Shown: positions 8,054 through 16,986, numbered from the stretch's first letter. The stretch is 39,123 nt of DNA from Terriglobia bacterium (GCA_035712365.1 DASTAW010000056.1:1-39123); one strand, 5' to 3'. The notes: generated by a model not told the origin, from the letters alone. Translations and numbers: made by a program.

Positions 8054-9355
8054 TCAATACTCCACACTCTGCATGCTCGCCGGAGACTCGCCAAGAGGTT
8101 GATAGCTGCAGCCCGGCGCGGTGCTTTCATGTGACAGGTTTGCAGACGGCGCGTTCAGCACATTGTCAAAAAAGTGCAGCACGCACGACGATGTTTCGGC
8201 AAGGCCCCTGGCTCCATTGACAGGTCCAAGGTAGCCCATCATTCCCATTCCCGGGCTGTAGAGAACTGCCAGGTCCGTGAAGTTAAAATCTCGCGTTCCG
8301 GTTATGTGCGCCGTCCAGCAGTTCGCGGAGTCCCTGCAGGCGTCATGGGTTTCCTGGTCCAAGTCAGCCTCCTGCTCCTGAAATCTCTTCACCGAAGTAC
8401 TGGAAAGTGCCCGCTGCAGCCAGGGAGCACGCAGGGTCCAGTCACTCAAGATAAACAGGAAGGGCTCCTTGATGTGTTCAGCCCGAACATCCCCAAACAG
8501 ATTTCCGTCGATGTCCGCGGCGGCCTTGCAGCGCGGGTCCGTCGAGCACGCTTGCGCGGCTGCGGCGCCTCCAAATGACTGTCCGAAAATTCCAAGTCTC
8601 GCAAGGTCGAACCGCCCGTAGAACCGGTTGCTCGAATCTGAATTCATCTGCGCCAGGCTGCCAATTGCAAACCGAATGTCCGCCGCCCACACTTTCACCA
8701 TGCGATCGCCCGCCGACCGGATAGCCTGCTCGGATCCACGCGGGAACGATGCTTCAGCAAGATGGCTGGCCACTCGGCCGTCCGGAAACCGCACAACCGG
8801 CGCGCTGTAAGTGCTGGTAATCCCCAGGACTACGTAGCCATGACTTACGATGTCTTCGATCAAGGTGGTGTAGTCGCTGGGCAGATTGCCGTGGCCGGTG
8901 GAAAACACCAGGACGGGGTAGGCTTGGCGCGTTGAGGCGATGGGAGCGTCAGTAATCGCGTGGACCCGGACACGTCCCGGAATCGTCACAGGCCGCCAGG
9001 GCAGTTGAGCTGCCCAGGCCGAGGGGATGTATTCAGCAGATTTCGATTGCCGTGAAGCGGCGGCGGGATACCAGAGCCACACCATCAACTCCCGGTGTTT
9101 TCCAATGGCGGAGGAGTACGGGTCCTCGCGCTTCGGGTCCGTCCAGTCAAAAATCGCCCGGCCAACAGCGTAGGGACCCGACGGATTGGGCAGGACCACC
9201 TCCCGGTGGTCGCCAAAATGCACGATGGCCCCGAATACTCCGATGAGCGCCAGGATGACGAGAATGATAACGAGCACCGCGATCGATGCCGTTCTGATAA
9301 CTCCGATTCCTGCTGCTACGGATTTATTGCCAAGTAAATCGGGTTGAAAAGACAA
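8054..9355 (-). CDS. Membrane-anchored PAF-acetylhydrolase-like alpha/beta-hydrolase
   Basis: The 433-residue protein has a transmembrane anchor at about residues 22-46 and then a hydrolase domain related to platelet-activating-factor acetylhydrolases. It shows LVWLWYPAAA-like strands, FSTGHGN (oxyanion region) and nucleophile Ser260 in GIFGQSFGGAAA. DIDGN (281-285) holds the likely acid. The family normally presents the catalytic His in a G-x-x-H-x-N-F-S/T-D pattern. Here the segment reads GTRDFNFTD, with Asp356 at that place. The DNA codon is GAT, one base from CAT. Activity may be lost, or another His (His350) may serve. The start is a TTG at 9355 behind AGAGGA. No ATG occurs before the membrane segment. 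Preceding genes on this strand are non-coding or broken. Confidence 0.75.
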   Translation of the reverse strand: MSFQPDLLGNKSVAAGIGVIRTASIAVLVIILVILALIGVFGAIVHFGDHREVVLPNPSGPYAVGRAIFDWTDPKREDPYSSAIGKHRELMVWLWYPAAASRQSKSAEYIPSAWAAQLPWRPVTIPGRVRVHAITDAPIASTRQAYPVLVFSTGHGNLPSDYTTLIEDIVSHGYVVLGITSTYSAPVVRFPDGRVASHLAEASFPRGSEQAIRSAGDRMVKVWAADIRFAIGSLAQMNSDSSNRFYGRFDLARLGIFGQSFGGAAAAQACSTDPRCKAAADIDGNLFGDVRAEHIKEPFLFILSDWTLRAPWLQRALSSTSVKRFQEQEADLDQETHDACRDSANCWTAHITGTRDFNFTDLAVLYSPGMGMMGYLGPVNGARGLAETSSCVLHFFDNVLNAPSANLSHESTAPGCSYQPLGESPASMQSVEY

Positions 9356-9412
9356 ATCCTCTTCCAGTCCGGTTGAAGTTTTCTCTTGTCACGAGAATGG
9401 CGGCGGAGACCG

Positions 9413-9636
9413 TCAATCCCCTCCACCGCTCGCGCCGGCAAGCCTCAGTGGCGCCTGTATCCATAAAACCAGCAGGCGGTGGTTGGATCCGCGGTTCCCA
9501 ACGCTGTGGCGGTTGCCTGCGGGAATCAGAAACTGGTCGCCGGGGCCCCGCATAGCGCGCGCGCCCAGACTTCGGCAACGCTTTCGCGCTCGAGCGGACG
9601 GCCCTGCGGCCAAAGGTGAACCTCAAGCCCAGGCAT
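9413..9636 (-). pseudogene. Cupin-domain remnant with a frameshift
   Basis: From ATG 9636 the minus strand reads MPGLEVHLWPQGRPLERES then VAEVWARA, and then leaves frame and stops. A second frame continues with RGPGDQFLIPAGNRHSVGNRG and ends at 9413. GDQFLIPAGNRHSV is a typical cupin metal-site strand. The shift falls in a (GC)5 tract: removing one GC joins the two frames without a break as VWARAMRGPGDQ. The joined product is only about 73 residues, shorter than usual cupins, so the gene may also be truncated. A TATAAT hexamer (9666-9661) lies upstream without a clear -35 box. A sequencing or assembly error in the GC tract is the alternative. Confidence 0.5.
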
Positions 9637-9731
9637 GGCCAGATTTCTCCCCGAGGGTCTATTATAACGGACTATCAGCCTGACCGGTGAATACGCGGAC
9701 GAACATCATGCGGCAACTCGGGAGGACACAA

Positions 9732-10211
9732 GTGAATCTGAAAATAAGGCGCCTGATGACTCGAGCCAATTCTCAAACGAGGTTCCAAGCGATGCCCTTG
9801 AACTCGATCAGAAGAAATCGACTGCTGCGACACACGATCGTGGTGATGTCACTCAGCCTGCTGCTGGCCCCGGGGATGTGCGCCTCGCAACAGCCCGTCC
9901 CGGTTCCGCAGGTTAATGCGAACCTGGGTCCCTGTACCGTGGACTTCACAGTCAGCCAGAGCAGCAACCGGCCGCTGTACAATGCCGAGATCTCGGTGAA
10001 GATATCCTATGGTTTTATGGGAATCAAGAAAATGGATTTGAAGGTCGGGACCAATAGCGAGGGCAAAGCGCGTTTTGTGGGCCTGCCCGACAGAGTCCAT
10101 AACCCCCCGCTGGTATTCGCAGTCAATGCCAAAGGCTTGAGCAAAACTGTCAACTACTGGCCGAGCGTTAAGTGCCAGGCGCGTTACGATGTAATCATGG
10201 AAGGGCGCTGA
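9732..10211 (+). CDS. Small secreted protein of unknown function
   Basis: I do not recognise a named family. From the GTG at 9732, with GGAGG six bases upstream, the product is 159 residues. About 30 basic residues precede a hydrophobic signal segment (HTIVVMSLSLLLAPGMC). The mature part of about 105 residues has two cysteines (GPC and VKC) and an alternating beta pattern with a TNSEGKARFVGLP turn. This resembles carboxypeptidase-regulatory-like or other Ig-fold domains. An ATG at 9792, closer to the signal segment, is a possible shorter start. It lies 123 bases upstream of the cytochrome c gene on the same strand, so the two may be co-transcribed. Confidence 0.6.
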   Translation: MNLKIRRLMTRANSQTRFQAMPLNSIRRNRLLRHTIVVMSLSLLLAPGMCASQQPVPVPQVNANLGPCTVDFTVSQSSNRPLYNAEISVKISYGFMGIKKMDLKVGTNSEGKARFVGLPDRVHNPPLVFAVNAKGLSKTVNYWPSVKCQARYDVIMEGR

Positions 10212-10334
10212 ATACTCCTGCCCTGTTCGGGGGCTGATCAAAACAGCCGCAGGCGAGCATCGCCGGACGCTGTATCGACTTCAGCTTGTTATTCATGGGC
10301 TCTCTGTCAGGATGTGCGAAGGACAAGTTTCAAG

Positions 10335-10931
10335 ATGAAGAAATACCTGTTTGTATTCCTAGCAGGAATCGTTCTGGTTCCGACGGCATTATACGTCTAT
10401 CTTCGTTCCGGTTACGCACCGGTTTCGGCATCCGCCTCGCCTCTTCCCTTTGAGCGCTTTTTCGCCAAGCTTGCCATGCGCGCAACTCTGTCGCATGATG
10501 TCCCCAAAGTTGACACTGCGCCGCCGGCTGGGGCCGATCTCCAAAGCGGCGCGAATCTGTATCGTGAAAATTGCGCAGTATGCCACGGTCTCCCAAGCAC
10601 GCCTCAAACGCCCATTTCAAAAGGGATGTATCCTCATCCGCCGCAATTTTTCAGGCTCGGCCAGCCCGTCACGTACGATGCGAACCAGCCTTACCACCCC
10701 GCCAGCCCTAAGGCTTATTGGAAAGTGAAGAACGGTGTCCGCCTGACAGGAATGCCCGGTTTTAAAGATTCACTCACCGAACAACAGATCCTGCAACTTA
10801 GCCAGTTTTTGGCGAACGCCAGAAATCTGCCGCCCGCCGTGAGGGCCGAGCTGGAAGGCAAGACCGAACCAGCGCCCTCAGGCGGGCCGATAGCCGGACC
10901 GGGCCAGAGCGCGACCGTAGGCCACAGGTAA
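10335..10931 (+). CDS. Membrane-anchored monohaem cytochrome c
   Basis: This 198-residue protein starts MKKYLFVFLAGIVLVPTAL, a signal anchor. A linker follows, then one class-I cytochrome c domain with the haem-binding CAVCH motif and a Met ligand in TGMPGFKD. The C-terminal tail is proline/glycine-rich. The domain sits outside the cytoplasmic membrane and would shuttle electrons, but its partner is not encoded nearby. ATG 10335 directly precedes the hydrophobic segment. A GTG at 10314 adds seven residues and is less likely. The adjacent genes (small secreted protein, outer-membrane barrel) do not reveal the respiratory pathway. Confidence 0.85.
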   Translation: MKKYLFVFLAGIVLVPTALYVYLRSGYAPVSASASPLPFERFFAKLAMRATLSHDVPKVDTAPPAGADLQSGANLYRENCAVCHGLPSTPQTPISKGMYPHPPQFFRLGQPVTYDANQPYHPASPKAYWKVKNGVRLTGMPGFKDSLTEQQILQLSQFLANARNLPPAVRAELEGKTEPAPSGGPIAGPGQSATVGHR

Positions 10932-11292
10932 ACTTTGCCCTGGTCCAAAATGCGATAACCGAATTGCCGCATGAAATAAACCTCGAATATCAAAAATAGC
11001 TGGGAGGCACGCCTCGAGCGCAGGTACAATCATATCCGGGGTTCACAGCGTTTATCTCTCTGCTTCCGGTCCCCTGCCTCCTCGGGAAGGAAATGCACCA
11101 GGTGCTGGGCGGGTAACGCTTGCATTGCCGGGTTAATCCCCGGGAAGGTCGCCAGCCGCCCTGGAGATTTTTTCAAAGCAACTCGCATCGGTTTTCTGGT
11201 TATACCGGGACCGCTTCATCAGGCCTCAAAGCGATGAAGGGTGCAAAAAAGCGTGTCAAGGCGCGGATTGGAGAGCTCTTCTTTGAGCAGTC
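10932..11292 (+). other. Intergenic region with small inverted repeats
   Basis: No convincing gene is visible on either strand. It contains two short hairpins. CCGGG/CCCGG lies at about 11128-11142. CTTCATC (11214-11220) pairs with GATGAAG (11233-11239) across 12 bases. Neither is followed by a T-run, so no terminator is called. I see no promoter match good enough to report for the barrel gene at 11293. Confidence 0.4.
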
Positions 11293-12060
11293 ATGAAATT
11301 TTACTTTCTGCTTTCACTCCTGCTGGTGGCTTGCCCGAGGGCGTTGCTCGCCGGGCCTCCGTTCCAGACCGACGACCCCGAACCCGTCCCATACAAACAC
11401 TATGAGTTCTACACTTTCTCCTCTGCCGGCTCCACGCGGCTTGAAACAGACACGCTGGGGCCCGCAGTGGAACTCAATTGGGGAGCAGTTCCCAACGTGC
11501 AGCTTCATTTGATTGTTCCCGCCGCGGCGGCATTTCCATCGGACGGGCCGGCGGCGTTTGGCATGGGCGACATCGAGACGGGAATCAAATACCGCTTTGT
11601 TCCAGAAACCAGGCATCGCCCGATGGTTGGCACGTTTACAATGCTTGAAATGCCGACAGGAAACGCCGACCGCGGCCTGGGCGTTGGCCAATTATGGGCG
11701 CGTATTCCGATCTGGATTCAGAAAAGCTTTGACCCCTGGACCACCTACGGTGGCGGCGGTGTGGTGATCAACCACGCTCCGGGCGCGCGGGATTATCCAT
11801 TCAGCGGATGGTTGCTTCAGAGAGATTTTGGCAAGAAGTGGACACTCGGAGGAGAAGTCTTCTACCATGGCCCCGAAGGGCAGGGGACGCCGAGCCCGCG
11901 CCCCGCCACCATGGTCGATCTGGGAGGCTACTACTACTTCCGGAATCCCGGTTTTCAACTTCTGTTCGCTTACGGCCACAGCATCGCCGGACAGACCGAA
12001 AACTATGCCTACCTCGGACTCTACTGGACCTGGGGACCAAAGTCCGCCGGGGACGATTAG
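11293..12060 (+). CDS. Putative outer-membrane beta-barrel protein (phenol-pathway MetA-like)
   Basis: The 255-residue product has a cleavable signal (LLSLLLVACPRALLA) and begins its mature part with GPPFQTDDPEPVPYKHYEFY. That opening is typical of a family of putative outer-membrane transporters related to the MetA-pathway-of-phenol-degradation proteins. Amphipathic strands with aromatic girdles follow (WTTYGGGGVV, GYYYFRNPGFQLLFAYGHS, AYLGLYWTWG). Its role is inferred as uptake or sensing of a small hydrophobic or organic compound at the outer membrane. It is the first of three tightly packed genes: the esterase starts 35 bases later and the DUF547 gene follows that immediately. Confidence 0.6.
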   Translation: MKFYFLLSLLLVACPRALLAGPPFQTDDPEPVPYKHYEFYTFSSAGSTRLETDTLGPAVELNWGAVPNVQLHLIVPAAAAFPSDGPAAFGMGDIETGIKYRFVPETRHRPMVGTFTMLEMPTGNADRGLGVGQLWARIPIWIQKSFDPWTTYGGGGVVINHAPGARDYPFSGWLLQRDFGKKWTLGGEVFYHGPEGQGTPSPRPATMVDLGGYYYFRNPGFQLLFAYGHSIAGQTENYAYLGLYWTWGPKSAGDD

Positions 12061-12095
12061 CCCTGCAAAGATCCGCTGGCGCAAAGGAGAAGTCC

Positions 12096-13823
12096 ATGGA
12101 TTGCCCAACCGCATTTCGCGACGCTCGCTGGACGGTCCGCCTGGCCGTGCTTGCCGTGGCCGTTTCGAGTCTTGCCGCCTTCAGCAGAGCAAGAGCTGCA
12201 ACGCCCGGGTTGGAGTTTGAGATTTCTTTTCCCGCGGGGGTCCACAGCAAGCCCATTACCGGACGCGTCTACGTGATGCTTTCCGATGATCAGGATCCCG
12301 AGCCGCGGTTGCAGGTTGGGTCGTGGGGCAGTCACCCGCCGTTTTTCGGTGTTGATGTCAGCCGGCTCAAACCGGGGCAGACGGTCGTCATCAACGCAAG
12401 CACACTTGGCTTCCCAACACGCAGCTTGAGGGAGGTGCCGTCAGGTGACTACTATGTGCAAGCGCTGGTCAATGTCTATTCAGAGTTCCATCGCTCCGAT
12501 GGCCATGCCATCTGGGCGCACATGGACCAGTGGGAGGGACAGCAGTTCAACAGCGCACCGGGCAATCTTTACAGCAAGGTTGAGCGCGTCCATCTGGATC
12601 CCGCTGCGGGTTTTGACATCAAGCTGAGCCTGACGCAGGTAATCCCGCCGGTGAACGTCCCGGCGGATACGGCGTGGGTGAAGCGCATCAAAATCCAGAG
12701 CAAATTGCTCAGCAGGTTCTGGGGCCGTCCCATCTACCAGGGTGCGGTCGTGCTGCTGCCCAGGGGCTACGACTCCCACCCTGAAAGCTACTATCCGGTG
12801 ATCTACGAGCAGGGGCACTTCGGCCTGGGGCCCGCGTTCAGCTTCTCCACCGCCGATAAAGATGTGTCCGGGCGCGTGGAGAACATCCTCCGTTCTTACA
12901 ACATTGAGACCGGCTACCAATTTTACAAAGCCTGGAACTCCGCCGGTTTCCCCCGGATGATCGCCGTCACTTTCCAGCATCCCACACCGTTTTTCGACGA
13001 CTCCTATGCGGTGAACTCTGCCAACAATGGGCCGTACGGCGACGCCCTCATGACGGAACTGATTCCCTACGTCGAAACGCATTTTCGGATTATCCGCAAA
13101 CCCTACGCCCGCGTGCTGACCGGCGGATCGACGGGAGGATGGGAATCGCTGGCGCTCCAGGTCTTTCACCCGGAATTTTTTGGCGGCACATGGACGCTCT
13201 ATCCCGATCCGGTGCACTTCACGCACGATCAGCTCATCGACATCTACAGTGATGACAATGCCTTTTTTGCGCCGGGCCGCCGCTGGCTGCGGGCGATCAG
13301 ACCGCTCAGCCGCGAAACCGATGGGCAGGTAACCACAACCGTCCAGCAGGAAAGCCAGCTCGAGGACGTGCTGGGCAGCCATGGCCGCTCCGGCCAACAA
13401 CTCGAAGCCTGGGAAGCGGTGTACGGACCCGTCGGCGCGGACGGCTATCCCAAACCGCTTTGGGACAAGCGCACAGGCGAAATCGACCATAACGTAGCCG
13501 ACTACATGCGCGATCACGGCTATGATCTCACGCAATATCTGCGGCGGAACTGGTCAAAAATCGGCGCCAGCCTGGTGGGAAAAATCCACATCGACGTGGG
13601 CGATATGGACACCTATTACCTGAACCTGGCGTGTTACGACCTGGAAAAGTTCCTGGAAAGTACGACCAACCCTTACTACGACGGGAAGTTCGAGTACGGG
13701 CGGCCCGAGAAAGGTCATGGCTGGCAGTCAACCACCCAGGAGAACATGGTCCGCATCATGGCTGGCCACGTCGCAGCCAACGCGCCCGCCGATGCGAACC
13801 TTAAAGAGTGGCATTATAAGTAG
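12096..13823 (+). CDS. Exported esterase of the EstD/enterochelin-esterase type
   Basis: The 575-residue protein starts at ATG 12096 behind AAAGGAG and has a signal peptide (AVLAVAVSSLAAFSRARA, then ATPG). An N-terminal beta-rich region of about 160 residues precedes a putative-esterase (PF00756-like) alpha/beta-hydrolase. Visible motifs are VVLLPRGYDS, YYPVIYEQGHFG, the nucleophile Ser in LTGGSTGGWES, a candidate Asp in DVGDMDTYY and His in PEKGHGWQ. Similar proteins hydrolyse ester bonds in carbohydrate or siderophore-like substrates, but this substrate is unknown. The frame is open 288 bases further upstream, overlapping the barrel gene in another phase; the SD decides for 12096. The stop directly abuts the DUF547 gene. 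Confidence 0.8.
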   Translation: MDCPTAFRDARWTVRLAVLAVAVSSLAAFSRARAATPGLEFEISFPAGVHSKPITGRVYVMLSDDQDPEPRLQVGSWGSHPPFFGVDVSRLKPGQTVVINASTLGFPTRSLREVPSGDYYVQALVNVYSEFHRSDGHAIWAHMDQWEGQQFNSAPGNLYSKVERVHLDPAAGFDIKLSLTQVIPPVNVPADTAWVKRIKIQSKLLSRFWGRPIYQGAVVLLPRGYDSHPESYYPVIYEQGHFGLGPAFSFSTADKDVSGRVENILRSYNIETGYQFYKAWNSAGFPRMIAVTFQHPTPFFDDSYAVNSANNGPYGDALMTELIPYVETHFRIIRKPYARVLTGGSTGGWESLALQVFHPEFFGGTWTLYPDPVHFTHDQLIDIYSDDNAFFAPGRRWLRAIRPLSRETDGQVTTTVQQESQLEDVLGSHGRSGQQLEAWEAVYGPVGADGYPKPLWDKRTGEIDHNVADYMRDHGYDLTQYLRRNWSKIGASLVGKIHIDVGDMDTYYLNLACYDLEKFLESTTNPYYDGKFEYGRPEKGHGWQSTTQENMVRIMAGHVAANAPADANLKEWHYK

Positions 13824-14951
13824 GTGGATAGATCGCAAAACAACTGTTCCGTGAAACTGACCGCCGTCATGCTTGCCCTTTTCGTCCTCATGCCGCCCAG
13901 CATGCTGCCAAAAGTCGATCTGGCGCCGTGGGACGAAATCCTGCATCAGTATGTCAATCAGCAACATCTGGTCGATTACACAAAGTTGAAACAGCATGAT
14001 GGGAAAAAGCTCCACGAGTTCGTTGCAAGCCTCGGCCAGCCTGGATCGCAGAAACTATCGGCGGATGAGAAAAAAGCGCTCCTGATCAACGCCTACAACT
14101 CAATGACGATGGAGTGGATTGTCGAAAATTATCCGGTGCAAAGCATCTGGGACACGCCAAGCCCCTTCAAGGCGCGGCGTTTTCGCCTGGCCGGAGAATC
14201 GGTCTCGCTGGATGAGATCGAATCCCGCCTTCGCGAGATGAAAGATCCCAGGATTCATGCCGCGCTGGTATGCGCTGCGCGCAGTTGTCCGCCGCTCAGG
14301 CGCGAAGCCTACTTGCCCGGAAGGCTGGACGAGCAATTGGATGCCAACGTGCGCGAGTGGCTGGCCAATTCTGCGCTTAACAATTTTTATCCGGAAAGGC
14401 GCCTGGTGAGCGTGAGTCCAATCTTCAAATGGTATCGATCGGATTTCGATGCATATCCGGGCGGATTTCACGGTTTCCTGCTTAAGTTCGGCCCGCCGGC
14501 TGCCATGGACAAACTCAGAGACGGCAAGTTCGCCATCCGCTTCGAAACTTACCACTGGGGCTTGAATGATCAATCCGGCCGGGGTAAGGGCTACTCGTCA
14601 TTTCAGTTGGGCATCAATTGGCTGAAGAACTGGTTTCGCAACTGGTCTCGAAACCTGGGGCGGAAATACAACGTCAATCCTGCCATCTTCGCCGGGATCT
14701 ATTTGGGCGCCATTCCATTCTTTACTGTTTGCGTCGGCTGGATCATCAGCAACCTGCGCCGAAAGAAATCCATCACTCTGCCTGTCCTGGCGGCTTCCTT
14801 CTTCTTCATCTCCGCCTATCTTTATCTGCTCATCGTGGGGCGCAACATCCCAGCGTGGGTTTATGCCTTCGTCCTGGCGATGATCATTTTCGGGGTGTAC
14901 TCAACAGTCCGTAAAGTCCGCGCTCAAGCGCGCGTCGGCGACAAGACTTGA
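13824..14951 (+). CDS. DUF547 protein with three-helix membrane tail
   Basis: Residues about 30-250 of this 375-residue protein match DUF547. Signatures are LLINAYNSMTMEWIVENYP, then DPRIHAALVCAARSCPPLR, with conserved Cys and His residues that look like a thiol or metal site. An N-terminal hydrophobic segment suggests export. Unusually, the C-terminal 90 residues hold three hydrophobic helices (about 287-307, 314-335 and 339-360) with a basic end. The function of DUF547 is not established. Some family members look like papain/transglutaminase-fold relatives. The GTG at 13824 follows the esterase stop without a gap and lacks an SD. GTG 13851 and ATG 13869 are alternative starts. Translational coupling with the esterase is likely. 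Confidence 0.75.
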   Translation: MDRSQNNCSVKLTAVMLALFVLMPPSMLPKVDLAPWDEILHQYVNQQHLVDYTKLKQHDGKKLHEFVASLGQPGSQKLSADEKKALLINAYNSMTMEWIVENYPVQSIWDTPSPFKARRFRLAGESVSLDEIESRLREMKDPRIHAALVCAARSCPPLRREAYLPGRLDEQLDANVREWLANSALNNFYPERRLVSVSPIFKWYRSDFDAYPGGFHGFLLKFGPPAAMDKLRDGKFAIRFETYHWGLNDQSGRGKGYSSFQLGINWLKNWFRNWSRNLGRKYNVNPAIFAGIYLGAIPFFTVCVGWIISNLRRKKSITLPVLAASFFFISAYLYLLIVGRNIPAWVYAFVLAMIIFGVYSTVRKVRAQARVGDKT

Positions 14952-15072
14952 AAAGTGATTGCTTGCTTGCATCCATCCTGCAGAAGACACTCGTCCCACG
15001 GTAAACCCTTCGATCTTTTAACCGCGCAAGGCTTTGCACCCGGCGAAAGGCCCTTCGCACCCATAGCTACCT

Positions 15073-15312
15073 GTGGCATATGCGTACCTGATCAGCAACA
15101 AGCCGTGGCGCGATGTTTGGCAACTGGCATGCTCGGTTGATGCAAACTCTTCTCATGTGGGGTGGAGTATGGCTTGGAGAGTGTCTGAAGAGCGGCGCGT
15201 TTACGTCCATCATCGTCGTCGCGAAGTGCGATGCCGCCTGTGGTACGAAGTGACCCCATTTCGGGAAGGCATGTACAGGTACTTTCTGGTTGGGATTGAA
15301 GAACTCGAGTAA
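15073..15312 (+). CDS. Possible small protein of unknown function
   Basis: An open frame of 79 codons starts at GTG 15073; an inner ATG at 15169 would give 47 residues. The C-terminal half (ERRVYVHHRRREVRC, LWYEVTPF, YRYFLVGIEELE) has a plausible beta-strand pattern and codon use. No good SD precedes either start and no family is recognised. It lies in the 457-base gap between the DUF547 gene and serA, and the rest of that gap shows no other gene. The opposite strand is also open for 109 codons but looks like a shadow. Confidence 0.3.
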   Translation: MAYAYLISNKPWRDVWQLACSVDANSSHVGWSMAWRVSEERRVYVHHRRREVRCRLWYEVTPFREGMYRYFLVGIEELE

Positions 15313-15408
15313 CACCAAGCGGCGCTTGTGCGGAGCCAGCCAACTGGTGAGGAACCAAACGGCGCCCGCGCTTGAAATCACCAACGCAGCCCACATCCCT
15401 AGCGCGTA

Positions 15409-16986
15409 TTACACCTCGACAACGCAGGCAAAATGCACTGCCGGGACTTCCCGGATTTGATCCAGCACGTCCTGGCAAATCAGCTCATCGATATTGACCA
15501 GGCCAATCGCTTCCCCTGCCTGTTGGCTCCTGCCCAGGGCGAAACTGGCGATATTAACTTTGTTATCGCCCAAAATCGTTCCCACGCGCCCAATCACGCC
15601 CGGCACGTCCTGATTGCGGATAAACAGGATGAAGCCCTTCAGAGAAGCTTCTATGTTGATCTCGTTGATGCCAAGGATGCGCAATCCACGCATTCCCACC
15701 ATGCCCAGGACCGAGGGCGAATCGACGTCCGTGCGCAGAGCGATGCCCAACGAGTTTGAATATGCGGCGCGATGCGCGCTTCTGACCTCGATAACCTCAA
15801 TTCCCCGCTCCTGCGCCAGGGAGGCAGCGTTGATCAGGTTGATCTCATGCAGGAGAGGCTTGCTGAGGACACCTTTGAGAACGGCATTCTTCACCAGATG
15901 GGTGTTGAGTTCAGCCAGCCCGCCGTCATAGCTGATCTTCACCTCTTCCAGGCGTTCGCCGGCAATCTGGGCAACAAAAGCGCCGAGTTTCTCCCCGAGC
16001 TGGATGTAAGGCTCAAGCTTCTTATACTCTTCAGGAGAGATGGCGGGCATGTTGACGGCGTTGCGCGGAACGCCCAGCCGCAGGTAATCCCGAACCTGCT
16101 CGGCGATGCTGATGCCTACATTTTCGAGCGCTTCGTCGGTGGATCCCGCGATGTGGGGCGTAGCGATCACGTTCGGGTGCGCCACCAGCCTGGAATCAGT
16201 TGGAGGTTCCTTTTCAAACACGTCGAGGGCAGCCCCAGCAACGTGGCCGCTCTCCAGGGCCTGGAGAAGGTCTTCTTCCTTGATCAGCTCTCCGCGCGCG
16301 CAGTTGATGAGGCGAACGCCCGGCTTCGTCTTGGCAAGCGTTTCGGCGTTAATGAGATGATGGGTTTCTGCAGTCGCTGCCGTGTGCAGGCTGATGAAGT
16401 CGCTTTCGCCCAGCAGTTCATCAAACTTCACCAGCCTCACGCCCTGCTCCTGGGCAAGCCGCAACGGCACGTAAGGGTCGTAAGCGATCACCTGCATTTC
16501 AAACGCGCGGGCCAGCCGCGCCACTTCACTGCCAATCCGACCCAGTCCGACCAGCCCCAGCGTCTTGCCGCGCAGTTCCGTGCCGGTGAGTTTCTTCTTT
16601 TCCCAGGCTCCCCGTTTCATTGAAGCATCGGCCTGTGGAATCCGCCTGGCCAGCGATACCAGGAATCCAACCGCCTGCTCCGCAACGCTGGTTGCGCTGC
16701 CGCCCGGAGTGTTCATCACCACAATGCCGTGCTTTGTGGCGGCCTCGAGGTCCACGTTATCAACGCCCACACCGGCCCGCCCGACGGCGCGCAGACATCT
16801 GGCATGCGCCAGCAGGTCGGCATTCACGTTGGTGGCGCTTCGTACCACCAGCGCGTCGGCGTCCTTGATCTCTTCGATCAGGGAGAGGCTTTTCTGCTTG
16901 GGCAGGAAAACGACGTTCCAGGAATCGTCCGATTGGAGCACTTCCAGGGCCTTCAGAGAAACGTTGTCCGCAACCAGGATTTTCAT
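15409..16986 (-). CDS. serA: D-3-phosphoglycerate dehydrogenase, long form
   Basis: This catalyses the first step of serine synthesis: 3-phosphoglycerate + NAD+ to 3-phosphohydroxypyruvate. The 525-residue length is that of the long type (as in Mycobacterium and Bacillus) with substrate, NAD, ASB and ACT domains. The NAD site is GLVGLGRIGSEVA. The catalytic set is Arg in NCARGELI, Glu in DVFEKEPP and His in TPHIAGST. The ASB domain spans about 320-445. The C-terminal ACT domain (about 453-525, FILFIRNQDVPGVIGRVG) is the usual serine-feedback site. It lies 91 bases downstream of serC on the same strand, making a serC-serA unit. No serB is in view. Confidence 0.96.
   Translation of the reverse strand: MKILVADNVSLKALEVLQSDDSWNVVFLPKQKSLSLIEEIKDADALVVRSATNVNADLLAHARCLRAVGRAGVGVDNVDLEAATKHGIVVMNTPGGSATSVAEQAVGFLVSLARRIPQADASMKRGAWEKKKLTGTELRGKTLGLVGLGRIGSEVARLARAFEMQVIAYDPYVPLRLAQEQGVRLVKFDELLGESDFISLHTAATAETHHLINAETLAKTKPGVRLINCARGELIKEEDLLQALESGHVAGAALDVFEKEPPTDSRLVAHPNVIATPHIAGSTDEALENVGISIAEQVRDYLRLGVPRNAVNMPAISPEEYKKLEPYIQLGEKLGAFVAQIAGERLEEVKISYDGGLAELNTHLVKNAVLKGVLSKPLLHEINLINAASLAQERGIEVIEVRSAHRAAYSNSLGIALRTDVDSPSVLGMVGMRGLRILGINEINIEASLKGFILFIRNQDVPGVIGRVGTILGDNKVNIASFALGRSQQAGEAIGLVNIDELICQDVLDQIREVPAVHFACVVEV

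Noticed and set aside
11808-12095. Upstream extension of the esterase frame into the barrel gene
   Set aside because: It is the other reading phase of the barrel gene; the signal peptide and AAAGGAG belong to ATG 12096.
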